Shown: positions 35,301 to 42,364 of the stretch, in pieces
Layout: every line of letters starts with the position of its first letter
Numbering within the stretch: the first letter of the stretch is position 1
From: an uncultured Lachnospiraceae bacterium
GTDB lineage: Bacteria > Bacillota > Clostridia > Lachnospirales > Lachnospiraceae
NCBI GenBank assembly: GCA_937965795.1
Contig: CALCMD010000101.1
Span: 1 to 64,000 of the forward strand
Reading direction: 5' to 3'
DNA length: 64,000 nt
Notes under the pieces: generated by a model
What the model was told of the DNA's origin: nothing
The model's input: only the letters and a program-made list of their open reading frames with translations
The model's database searches: none
Program-made: the position numbers and the translations under genes

Positions 35301-36932
35301 CATTCCCTCGTCGCCGCCTCTTACTCTGAAATTATTTTCTGCTTCTCTGGTAACACGGGTAGTAGAGGAGGAACCGCCATAATTCCAGTCCCCATACTCC
35401 GCGATAATCATCGGTTTATTGGCATACGCCGGATTTTCTGCGCCATAACCGCTGTTTCTGAAAATTCCCGCCTGCGGTGTGGAAAGTCCGATATCCCACG
35501 CTTCCCAGCTTATACATCCCGCCGTATACGCATAGCTCTGTCCATCTGCGGGATACTCCTCCTTGGCGATGCGGTTCATCTCTGACGCCCACGCCGAAGT
35601 ATAATGGCTCTCATTCAGGCTTGTCTCCCATGCCACGATACATGGATGGTTTCTCTTATGCCGGATGTCCGTCCGCAGTTCCCGGTACGTACTCTCCTTA
35701 AATGCGTCCGTATTGTTGAAATACTGCCAGCCGGAAGCACATTCCAGAACCATGACGCCATATTTATCACAGGCGTCGTAATAAGCCTGCCGATGCGGGT
35801 AATGCGACATACGCATAAAATCAAAGCCATTTTCTTTAAAGCGCTTCACTTCCTCATAGATTGCATTATCCGGCGCCGCATTTCCAAACATATACGTTTC
35901 TTCATGGAGATTTGCGCCGCTTACATCCATCTTTTCATCATTGATATAAATGCCGTCTCTCTTCCACTCCACTTTCCGGATTCCGTAAGAAGTCTCCTGT
36001 ACATCTTTTACGGCGCCTCCTGCCCTGACCGTGGAACGTACCGTATACAAATTCGGTGTGTTCGGCGACCACAGTCTTGGATTCGATACCGTCATGGACT
36101 GTTCAAAGGTTTCCGCGCGTCCGGCTCCAAGCTCCATCCGGTCCTCTTTTTGTGCCGCTACCGTTCCATCCGCATCCAGAAGCTCCGTCAGAAGCGTCAC
36201 TTCTTCTTTTCCACTCGTTTCATTTTCCACATGCGTCTTTACCTTCAGCGTCGCTTCCTCCCTGCTGACGCCGGGCGCAGTAATGAATACGCCGCCGCCC
36301 GCCGTGACGTCAGCTTCTACCGCATCCGTGATATGCAGTCCGTCCGTCACTGTCAGATAAGAATTTCCATAGATTCCCCCAAAATACTGAAAATCCGGCA
36401 CGTCCTTTCCTGGCGCAAAGGATTGGTTCGCACGGCTGTCTGCCTTGACTGCAATCACATTCTCCTCTCCATACCGAACCTTCTCGCTAATATCAATCAC
36501 AAAAGGAATGTAGCCTCCCTCATGGGTCCATACAAGAGCCCCATTGATATACACATCCGCTTTCTGCATAATTCCTTCAAAAGTCAGAAACAGCTTTTTC
36601 CCTCTCAGGTTTTCGTCTATTGAAAAATGTTTCCGATACCAACTGATTCCGAGATACGCATCCTTATTTTCCGCCGTGTAGAAGGTAGTAGAATGCGGAA
36701 GATTTACATATCCCCATTTCCGATCTTCAAATTCCTTTTTGTCCGCATCCTGCACGTCACCTTTCTTATAACACCAGTCCGTGTTAAAAGAAATGGTTTC
36801 CCTCGTCTGTTCTTCCTGCAAAGCTGTCGACGCCACAGGCACGTCTTCTGCTTGTACTTTTCCATTCCCCACACTCAACCCGGAAACTGCCAGGGTAAAC
36901 GCCAGCAGGGAGGCTAATACACGCTTTTTCAT
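32379..36932 (-). CDS. secreted GH2 beta-galactosidase with CBM32-like domains
   Basis: This 1517-residue exo-beta-galactosidase-type enzyme has a signal peptide (1-28), GH2 jelly roll (about 45-200), immunoglobulin-like domain (200-315) and TIM barrel (320-620). The acid/base is Glu441 (SLNE) and the nucleophile Glu512 (IIAEYGDW). Later parts are beta domains (620-850), F5/8C/CBM32-like domains (about 855-995, 1000-1130, 1140-1265), an Ig-like domain and a BspA-like leucine-rich tail with basic C-terminus, like the GH89 enzyme. Removal of terminal galactose from host glycans is the likely role. The ATG has AAGGAG; the promoter lies at 36971-36999. Confidence 0.92.
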   Translation of the reverse strand: MKKRVLASLLAFTLAVSGLSVGNGKVQAEDVPVASTALQEEQTRETISFNTDWCYKKGDVQDADKKEFEDRKWGYVNLPHSTTFYTAENKDAYLGISWYRKHFSIDENLRGKKLFLTFEGIMQKADVYINGALVWTHEGGYIPFVIDISEKVRYGEENVIAVKADSRANQSFAPGKDVPDFQYFGGIYGNSYLTVTDGLHITDAVEADVTAGGGVFITAPGVSREEATLKVKTHVENETSGKEEVTLLTELLDADGTVAAQKEDRMELGAGRAETFEQSMTVSNPRLWSPNTPNLYTVRSTVRAGGAVKDVQETSYGIRKVEWKRDGIYINDEKMDVSGANLHEETYMFGNAAPDNAIYEEVKRFKENGFDFMRMSHYPHRQAYYDACDKYGVMVLECASGWQYFNNTDAFKESTYRELRTDIRHKRNHPCIVAWETSLNESHYTSAWASEMNRIAKEEYPADGQSYAYTAGCISWEAWDIGLSTPQAGIFRNSGYGAENPAYANKPMIIAEYGDWNYGGSSSTTRVTREAENNFRVRGGDEGMLVQADNIQESVQTNRSRGAQWLAASMYWDYADYAGFDSGILTCCGVVDLYRIPKYGAYFFRSQRSADTDLTEYGLESGPMVFIANAWDDKADTEVRIFSNCDTVELFLNGKSLGEKGHDTTIWGPHGDVDPMNYPNGKGKEISADSLQNAPITFELDQYEAGELRAVGKINGKEAAEYIRRTPGQASTVALRPESDAAVPLDGSSAKLVWIDITDEAGTVVTDAYMDVDLETEGPGLVVGPKTITTKGGQLAVWVKSKRGSGDIRLRASADGLRTAEIVIPTEPVSGLDEAPEGGDADEYAESGKEAVNIFRGKASRASTENISGNTVEQKENANDGDENTKWCASSGSYPQWWEADLGDEHTLESMSLSFETPGANYYYTVAVSDEPMTDANYTEHIVADRSMGSADTDLFFDEPVKGRYVRISFTQASNGEWAVLREVSGTGDAKNVAMNKPVSASSVNTGGNGQEKAEYAVDGNTDTLWCARGGAGTTGHWIQVDLKGTYHLSDVNVLFEKADAEYKFVLQGSIDGKHYRDIQDFRQGAGFGQLAEISLDEIVQYLRIYDISTKNPASQWPAIREIAAYGEKTEYHLTNTAREKAAFASSSKAGSKPEDGNNGVPGWYWYPEGQGEAWWYVDMNGLYDLDNVQMTWNALEEHRYRIDISVDGKTWETVVDRSAEGNSEIQPYEMVEGTARYVRVTLPAGHAEGQGFGLFSVYGTETEPREIKTIIQPEGIQAAAGTAFENLKLPGEVMVQLQDGTSMTLPVTWNRKDYNSAKAGTIVLTGEVAQIPGIAFGAAQKAQITVTLYEKNSGTEEPHDPPRVQVPAEGSVWKDGKLVYRVTKASAAGGTVAVVKAAKKNPVSVKIPATVKLNGYVFKVTSVSAKAFQKNAKLKTLVIGKNVTTIGQKSFFQCKKLKKITFQVMKAPKAGKQAFKGISAKCRILVPKKMAKKQVSNLKKRMKKAGVGKGSIYGKK

Positions 36933-36970
36933 TCTCTCATCTCCTTATGCAAAATAAATTTCTTACTCAT

Positions 36971-36999
36971 ATTCTACTATCTGCCCTCTGTTTATTCAA
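36971..36999 (-). promoter_or_regulatory. sigma-A promoter of the GH2 gene
   Basis: TTGAAT (36999-36994), a 17-base spacer and TAGAAT (36976-36971) on the minus strand, about 40 bases before the ATG. Confidence 0.7.
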
Positions 37000-37073
37000 T
37001 CCTTTTTTCACAAAAACTGCCCGTTCTTTTCTATTCCGGCGCCCCCGCGGCCGCATTCCAGCTATAAAAAATG

Positions 37074-37110
37074 AAGGGACATTCCAAAATCGTGCATTGG
37101 AATATCCCTT
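37074..37110 (-). terminator. terminator of the C69 dipeptidase gene
   Basis: The stem AAGGGATATTCCAA with TTGGAATGTCCCTT (one wobble) and a short loop, followed by CAUUUUUUAU on the minus strand, lies 17 bases past the stop. Confidence 0.85.
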
Positions 37111-37126
37111 TCTCTTTCCTTAATTT

Positions 37127-39079
37127 TTATTTTACAGTTACTTTTACTTTTTTTGTCACACCATTACACTGAATCGTAATGGTTGCCTTTCCCTTTTTCA
37201 TGCCTTTTATAACACCTTTGGAAGTTACTTTTGCAACTCTCTTCGCAGAAGATTTGAAAGTCACTTTCTTTCCTGCCGCATTCTTAACCTTAACTTTAAT
37301 GGTTATTTTTTTCCCTTTCTTTACCGTATAAGAGGATTTATTGGTAGTAAGCACGGTAACGGAAGGATTTGACGTCTGCGCCGCTTTTAATTGTTCCTGC
37401 GCCTTTGCAAGCTCCTGTTTTGCTGTTTCAGCTTCTTTTTTTGCTTTTTCAGCCTCCGCTTTTGCATTTGCGGCTTCTGTAGTCAGCTTATTGACCTCTT
37501 CCTGCGTAGCCACCAGGTTTTTCGGCTCGTATACCATATCATAAGAGTAAGCAGAATACTGTTCTTCTGTCAGAAGTGACGGTGTGAAAACACGGGATAA
37601 CTGCCCGTTCGTGCTGGCAACGCGCGCCAAAAGCTCTTTGTAAATCTGCTTTGCATTTGCAATCGCTTCATTGGAAACTGCCATTCCGAGGTTCGTTGCC
37701 TTTGCCAAAACCGCCGACGGGTCTGCGGCATACAGCGCAAGCATCTGCTCATCTACTCCCGGCTGTGCGTCGATCAGTGAATTCACATAATTTGTCCAGT
37801 ACTGTTTAATGTTCACTGCCGCCACATCTCTGGATTCCGTTCCGGAAATGCTCAGAGAAGCGAGGGAGCGGAACGCCCAGTAAGCGGAGTTTTCATTTGC
37901 TGTCTTTTCAGCGATTTTGTACGCCGGAAGGGTATCTGTAATCGCCGCACTGTAAAACGGAAGAACCGGCGACAGGTCTGCGGAACCCATAGCCAGCCAC
38001 TCGATCGTGGCAAGCTCTGTGGGCATATCCGGACGAATCTGCATAATATGGGACTCACAGGTACGGTAAGAACCAATAACGGTTCCCTGTCCCTCAAAGT
38101 CCGTTCCTTCATACTGTGTACCTGCAATCTTGTACAGTGTCTGTACGGTAACCGGTTCCTTCGGCGTTACAAACATTTCATAGTCTGTGTCGGTCGGCGT
38201 GAGCGTAGCCGCCAAATCCGGATTAAAGATAATCTGGCCGCCCCAGATACGGTAAGAGTTTCCGGCAGTTACCTGGGCTGCATAGGAATTCTTAACAGAG
38301 ATCAGATTCTCATTGCTTTCATCCTCTCCTCTTACCAGCGTTCCGGCCTGTTCTGCTGTAGAAATCAGTCCTTCCGAAGCAATTACATGTTCCGTATCTG
38401 TCACATCAATGGTCTGAATCATAAAGCAGTTTGGCATCATGGCTGCCTTATCGTCCGGCATTTTGATCGCCGCATACTGATGGCCGGACAGAATCTCTAT
38501 GTACCAGCACTCATCTTTATCTGCAATCATCAGTGTATTTCCTTCGCCTGCCCCATAAGTATCCACGATATCTGCCAGAAACTCTACACCTTCTCTTGCA
38601 GTTTTCACACATGGCAGGACTGCGCTTACCATACTGGATTCCGTAATCCCGCTGCGGATGAACGGGTCTGCATCACGAATTGCCTTGACTGGAGAAGCGG
38701 ACTCGGTCGCAGACATGGAAACGCCAAACTCATTGGTGCCGACTTCTCCAAAAAGATCTCCGCCGTATCCCGGATCATCCTCACATGCCGTATAACGGTA
38801 TGTTTCTGCCGGCCACGGCATGGTAAAGGATGTCACATCTGTATACATCTCGCCCTCTGCATGTTTTGCAGCCGGATAAACTTTAAAAATCTTACTGTGG
38901 GAGCCGCCGATATCCTCTGTCCTTCCAAACAGGATAGAACCGTCTGCGGTTACTTTCTTTCCGGCATAGTAGGAAGTACATGCCTCGGCAGTCATGCTGC
39001 CGGCCGCAATGGAAATCACACCGGCTGCCAATGTCAAAAGCAGCCCGTGGGCAGCCATTCTGAATCCTTTTCTTTTCAT
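37127..39079 (-). CDS. secreted C69-family dipeptidase with coiled coil and Big_2 tail
   Basis: This is a 650-residue member of peptidase family C69 (PepD, N-terminal nucleophile). A signal peptide ends just before Cys34 (AEA-CTSYYAGKK), which would become the mature N-terminal nucleophile. The peptidase domain runs to about 520 (NEFGVSMSATES and AGEGNTLMIADKDECWYIEI are typical), then an Ala/Lys/Glu coiled coil (about 535-575) and a lysine-rich Big_2 domain (about 580-650). Most C69 dipeptidases lack the last two parts, so this copy seems modified for wall attachment. It has its own promoter and terminator. Confidence 0.88.
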   Translation of the reverse strand: MKRKGFRMAAHGLLLTLAAGVISIAAGSMTAEACTSYYAGKKVTADGSILFGRTEDIGGSHSKIFKVYPAAKHAEGEMYTDVTSFTMPWPAETYRYTACEDDPGYGGDLFGEVGTNEFGVSMSATESASPVKAIRDADPFIRSGITESSMVSAVLPCVKTAREGVEFLADIVDTYGAGEGNTLMIADKDECWYIEILSGHQYAAIKMPDDKAAMMPNCFMIQTIDVTDTEHVIASEGLISTAEQAGTLVRGEDESNENLISVKNSYAAQVTAGNSYRIWGGQIIFNPDLAATLTPTDTDYEMFVTPKEPVTVQTLYKIAGTQYEGTDFEGQGTVIGSYRTCESHIMQIRPDMPTELATIEWLAMGSADLSPVLPFYSAAITDTLPAYKIAEKTANENSAYWAFRSLASLSISGTESRDVAAVNIKQYWTNYVNSLIDAQPGVDEQMLALYAADPSAVLAKATNLGMAVSNEAIANAKQIYKELLARVASTNGQLSRVFTPSLLTEEQYSAYSYDMVYEPKNLVATQEEVNKLTTEAANAKAEAEKAKKEAETAKQELAKAQEQLKAAQTSNPSVTVLTTNKSSYTVKKGKKITIKVKVKNAAGKKVTFKSSAKRVAKVTSKGVIKGMKKGKATITIQCNGVTKKVKVTVK

Positions 39080-39185
39080 AAATTACTCCTTCTTTCCTCT
39101 CTGAGATATTAAAAATTGTCGGCAGGCACATAAAAAAAGAGACTATCCACCTGAGAAATAGACCCCTTTGCCTTGACCGGTTATT

Positions 39186-39213
39186 ATTATACATCTTTCT
39201 GCATAAAAATCAA
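39186..39213 (-). promoter_or_regulatory. promoter of the C69 dipeptidase gene
   Basis: TTGATT (39213-39208), a 16-base spacer and TATAAT (39191-39186) on the minus strand. The roughly 100-base leader has only a weak hairpin before a U7 run near 39132-39138. Confidence 0.65.
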
Positions 39214-39259
39214 CCGCAAATTTTCGCAAATTTTTAAGTACTGCGGAAAGGGCGAAATC

Positions 39260-39288
39260 TTGACATTTAGCTAATGATAGGCTATAAT
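39260..39288 (+). promoter_or_regulatory. consensus sigma-A promoter of greA-lysS
   Basis: TTGACA (39260-39265), a 17-base spacer and TATAAT (39283-39288) match the consensus fully, as expected for strongly expressed housekeeping genes. Confidence 0.9.
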
Positions 39289-39349
39289 ACTGTGATTGTT
39301 AAGTGGGTGATTGGCTTGCTTTTAAGAACTTCGAAAGGGTGTAAATAAA

Positions 39350-39832
39350 ATGGAAGAAAAGAAGAATTTATTAACCTATGCAGGGCTGAAAGCTTTGGAG
39401 GAGGAGCTTCATGATCTGAAGGTTGTAAAACGAAAAGAAGTGGCAGGTAAAATTAAAGAAGCCAGAGAACAGGGAGATCTTTCAGAGAATGCAGAATACG
39501 ATGCGGCGAAAGATGAACAGAGAGACATTGAGGCAAGAATTGAACAGATCGAGAAAATTCTGAAAAATGCGGAAGTCGTCGTAGAGGATGAAGTCGATTT
39601 AGATAAAATCAGCGTGGGCTGTCTGGTAAAAGTATACGATGAAGAATTCGAGGAAGAAATGGAATTTAAAATTGTAGGTTCTTCCGAGGCAAACAGCCTC
39701 CAGGGCAAGATTTCCAACGAATCTCCTGTGGGAAAAGCGCTGATTGGAGCAAAGGTTGGCGAAGAGATTACCGTCGAGGCAGAGGCCGGGCTTATGAAGT
39801 ATAAGGTACTGGGTATTCACAGATCAAATTAG
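39350..39832 (+). CDS. greA: transcription elongation factor GreA
   Basis: This 160-residue GreA has the N-terminal coiled-coil hairpin (about 1-78, with the acidic tip EQGDLSENAEYDAAK) and the C-terminal FKBP-like domain (SPVGKALIGAKVGEEI). It rescues backtracked RNA polymerase by stimulating transcript cleavage. It is followed 13 bases later by lysS, a common Firmicutes pairing. The ATG follows AAAGGGTG. Confidence 0.97.
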   Translation: MEEKKNLLTYAGLKALEEELHDLKVVKRKEVAGKIKEAREQGDLSENAEYDAAKDEQRDIEARIEQIEKILKNAEVVVEDEVDLDKISVGCLVKVYDEEFEEEMEFKIVGSSEANSLQGKISNESPVGKALIGAKVGEEITVEAEAGLMKYKVLGIHRSN

Positions 39833-39845
39833 GGAGAGAAAAACA

Positions 39846-41336
39846 GTGGCAGAACAGAAAAAAGTACAAGAACAGGACATTCACCAGCTTTTAAAGGTAC
39901 GCCGTGAAAAGCTGGCAGATTTACAGGAAAATGGCAGGGACCCTTTTCAGATTACAAAATATGACGTGACCCATCACAGTCAGGAAATAAAAGACGATTT
40001 TGAAAAACTGGAAGGACAGCAGGTAACAGTAGCCGGACGTATGATGTCAAAGCGGGTTATGGGAAAAGCGTCTTTTTGCAATATTCAGGATCTGGCAGGA
40101 AATATTCAGTCTTATGTTGCCAGAGACAGCATTGGGGAAGACGCATATAAGGCATTCAAGAAAATGGACATCGGCGATATTGTCGGCTTAAAGGGAGAAG
40201 TATTCCGCACCAAGACCGGAGAGACTTCCATTCATGCTTCCGAAGTGACGCTTTTAAGCAAAAGTCTCCAGATTCTTCCGGAGAAATTTCACGGGCTGAC
40301 CAATACGGATATTCGTTATCGTCAGCGTTATGTGGACCTGATCATGAATCCGGAGGTAAAGGATACCTTTATCAAGCGTTCCAAAATCATCAGCAGCATC
40401 CGCAAATATCTGGATGCGCAGGGATTTATGGAAGTGGAAACGCCTATGCTGGTAGCAAATGCGGGCGGTGCGGCGGCAAGACCTTTCGAAACACATTTTA
40501 ATGCGCTGGATGAGGATTTCAAGCTCCGTATTTCCCTGGAGCTTTACCTGAAAAGACTGATCGTAGGAGGGCTGGAGCGTGTTTATGAAATCGGACGCGT
40601 ATTCCGCAACGAAGGTCTGGACACCAGACATAATCCGGAATTCACATTGATGGAGCTTTATCAGGCTTACACCGATTACAACGGAATGATGGATCTTACC
40701 GAAAATCTGTATCGCCACGTGGCGCAGGAGGTTCTTGGAACGACGACCATTACTTATCAGGGAATTGAGATGGACCTCGAAAAGCCGTTCGAGAGAATCA
40801 CGATGGTCGACGCCGTTAAGAAATATTCCGGAGTAGATTTCCATGAAATTCACTCGCTGGAAGAAGCCAGAGCCGCAGCCAGAGAGCATCATATTGAATA
40901 TGAAGAAAGACATAAGAAAGGCGACATTCTGAACCTGTTCTTCGAAGAATTCGTAGAGGAACACCTGATACAGCCGACCTTTGTTATGGATCATCCGGTT
41001 GAAATCTCACCGCTGACGAAAAAGAAACCGGAAAATCCGGAATACGTCGAGCGTTTCGAATTCTTCATGAACGGCTGGGAAATGGCCAATGCCTATTCCG
41101 AGTTAAACGACCCGATCGACCAGCAGGAGCGTTTCGCCGCTCAGGAAGAGCAGTTTGCGCAGGGCGACGAGGAAGCGAACCATACGGATGAGGACTTCCT
41201 GAACGCACTGATGATCGGTATGCCGCCGACAGGCGGGATCGGTTTCGGAATCGACAGAATGTGTATGCTTTTGACAGATTCCGCAGCCATCCGGGATGTG
41301 CTGCTGTTCCCGACGATGAAGTCCATCGAGAAATAG
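39846..41336 (+). CDS. lysS: lysyl-tRNA synthetase (class II)
   Basis: This 496-residue LysRS has an OB-fold anticodon-binding domain (about 60-165, VAGRMMSKRVMGKASF) and a class II catalytic domain with motif 2 (RNEGLDTRHNPEFT) and motif 3 (GIGFGIDRM). It charges tRNA-Lys in the cytosol. It starts with GTG at 39846 after AGGGAG. The length is standard. Confidence 0.97.
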   Translation: MAEQKKVQEQDIHQLLKVRREKLADLQENGRDPFQITKYDVTHHSQEIKDDFEKLEGQQVTVAGRMMSKRVMGKASFCNIQDLAGNIQSYVARDSIGEDAYKAFKKMDIGDIVGLKGEVFRTKTGETSIHASEVTLLSKSLQILPEKFHGLTNTDIRYRQRYVDLIMNPEVKDTFIKRSKIISSIRKYLDAQGFMEVETPMLVANAGGAAARPFETHFNALDEDFKLRISLELYLKRLIVGGLERVYEIGRVFRNEGLDTRHNPEFTLMELYQAYTDYNGMMDLTENLYRHVAQEVLGTTTITYQGIEMDLEKPFERITMVDAVKKYSGVDFHEIHSLEEARAAAREHHIEYEERHKKGDILNLFFEEFVEEHLIQPTFVMDHPVEISPLTKKKPENPEYVERFEFFMNGWEMANAYSELNDPIDQQERFAAQEEQFAQGDEEANHTDEDFLNALMIGMPPTGGIGFGIDRMCMLLTDSAAIRDVLLFPTMKSIEK

Positions 41337-41458
41337 ATACCATATATATGCGTTTTGGTTTTACGAAACACTTCTATTGTAGAATTATTCAGCTGGTAAT
41401 TTGTGCAAAGAAAGTTTTAAGCCAAGTGGGAAAGGCGATACTCTAAGATTGCAAATAG

Positions 41459-41507
41459 CACAGGACAGACGTTTCACAGTATTTGTGGAGTGCCTGTCCT
41501 GCTTTTG
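41459..41507 (+). terminator. terminator of greA-lysS
   Basis: The arms CAGGACAG (41461-41468) and CTGTCCTG (41494-41501) with a long loop are followed by CTTTTG. It lies about 120 bases after the lysS stop. Confidence 0.6.
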
Positions 41508-41532
41508 TATTTTATGGGTTTTTCGTTCCCAT

Positions 41533-41576
41533 GGACTACTGTACCAATATAATATGGACTATTGTATCAATACAAT
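41533..41576 (+). repeat. imperfect 21-base direct repeat with palindrome, candidate operator
   Basis: GGACTACTGTACCAATATAAT (41533-41553, shown one base longer than 20 only as the unit length) and its copy at 41556-41576 match at 18 of 21 positions with a 23-base period. The second copy contains the perfect 16-base inverted repeat ATTGTATCAATACAAT (41561-41576), and the first contains a TATAAT -10-like box. It lies 60 bases upstream of an XRE regulator gene, so autoregulation is likely. Confidence 0.6.
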
Positions 41577-41636
41577 TGTTGATAAATTCACAGTTATGTG
41601 ATACCATTATTTTGGATATTTGTATGGCGGTATGCT

Positions 41637-41858
41637 ATGGCTGTTAGTTATAAGAAATTGTTGCACCTTATGACAGAGAAGAACATTACAAATGCTAAAC
41701 TAATGAAAGAGGCTAATATTTCTGCAAATATAATCAAAAAAATTAAGACTGGAAAGTATATTGCGCTTGATAAAGTGGAAAGTATCTGCGAAGCACTTGA
41801 TGTTACGCCAAACGATATTCTGGAATTTATTCAACCGGAGGATAAAAAAAATGCCTGA
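41637..41858 (+). CDS. XRE-family helix-turn-helix regulator
   Basis: This 73-residue single-domain Cro/CI-like protein (HTH_26 type) has helices in YKKLLHLMTEKNITNAKLMKEANIS and IKKIKTGKYIALDKVESICEALDV. The ATG at 41637 has only a weak ribosome site; an in-frame extension to 41598 is possible. Its stop overlaps the ATG of the next, broken, gene (ATGCCTGA), a layout typical of regulator-effector pairs. The sequence is AT-rich compared with lysS. Confidence 0.8.
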   Translation: MAVSYKKLLHLMTEKNITNAKLMKEANISANIIKKIKTGKYIALDKVESICEALDVTPNDILEFIQPEDKKNA

Positions 41859-42356
41859 TAAAATAATGTCTATATTGGCAGAGGCAACAGGAGGTAAAAG
41901 TTATCAAACCCAAGAGAAGGGAAATTAAATCAAGACAATTATCTTGTAAAAGATGGATCTTTAAAATATCGTCCTACGAAAGAAGATAAGGCAGATAAAA
42001 GAAAGTACCAAATTTTTAAAAACAATTATAATTGGGCTCTTGGTGTTTCGAAAAATTTTAATCCAGAAGTTTGTGTAGATATTAATGGAAAACCAAATCC
42101 AGGTTTTATTGCAGATTTACCTTTGTATCATAGAACTCCGGTGGCCTGTTTTAAAAATCCGGATTGGGTTGGAGATACAGAAAATGAGTGGTGGACAAAA
42201 TTCTGTTCGCTTCCTGCTGAAAAACTAGAGATTGCTAAGTCTATTATTTCTTTAAATAAGTTTAAAGAAGGAGATTATGAATGTACAGATAAAGAAATTC
42301 TTGATGTATTGTCATATTATAGCATTACACGAGGTATTGCAGAAAGGAATGCCTAA
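41850..42356 (+). pseudogene. frameshifted or internally deleted gene of unknown family
   Basis: A frame opens with MPDKIMSILAEATGGK at 41850 and stops at 41925-41927. A second frame, open from about 41900 to 42356, reads EGKLNQDNYLVKDGSLKYRP and ends with VLSYYSITRGIAERNA. The second part has no start codon at its beginning and continues naturally from the first with a frame change, so the gene looks broken near 41890-41910. It contains a WALGVSKNFNP segment and two WW-containing stretches. I cannot place the family; nuclease or phage-defence proteins are possible given its XRE and AlbA_2 neighbours. Confidence 0.5.
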
Positions 42357-42364
42357 GGAGGTGT

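Noticed and set aside
39128..39165. Possible attenuator in the C69 dipeptidase leader (hairpin before a U7 run)
   Set aside because: The stem has only about four continuous pairs with a mismatch, too weak to call a terminator or riboswitch.
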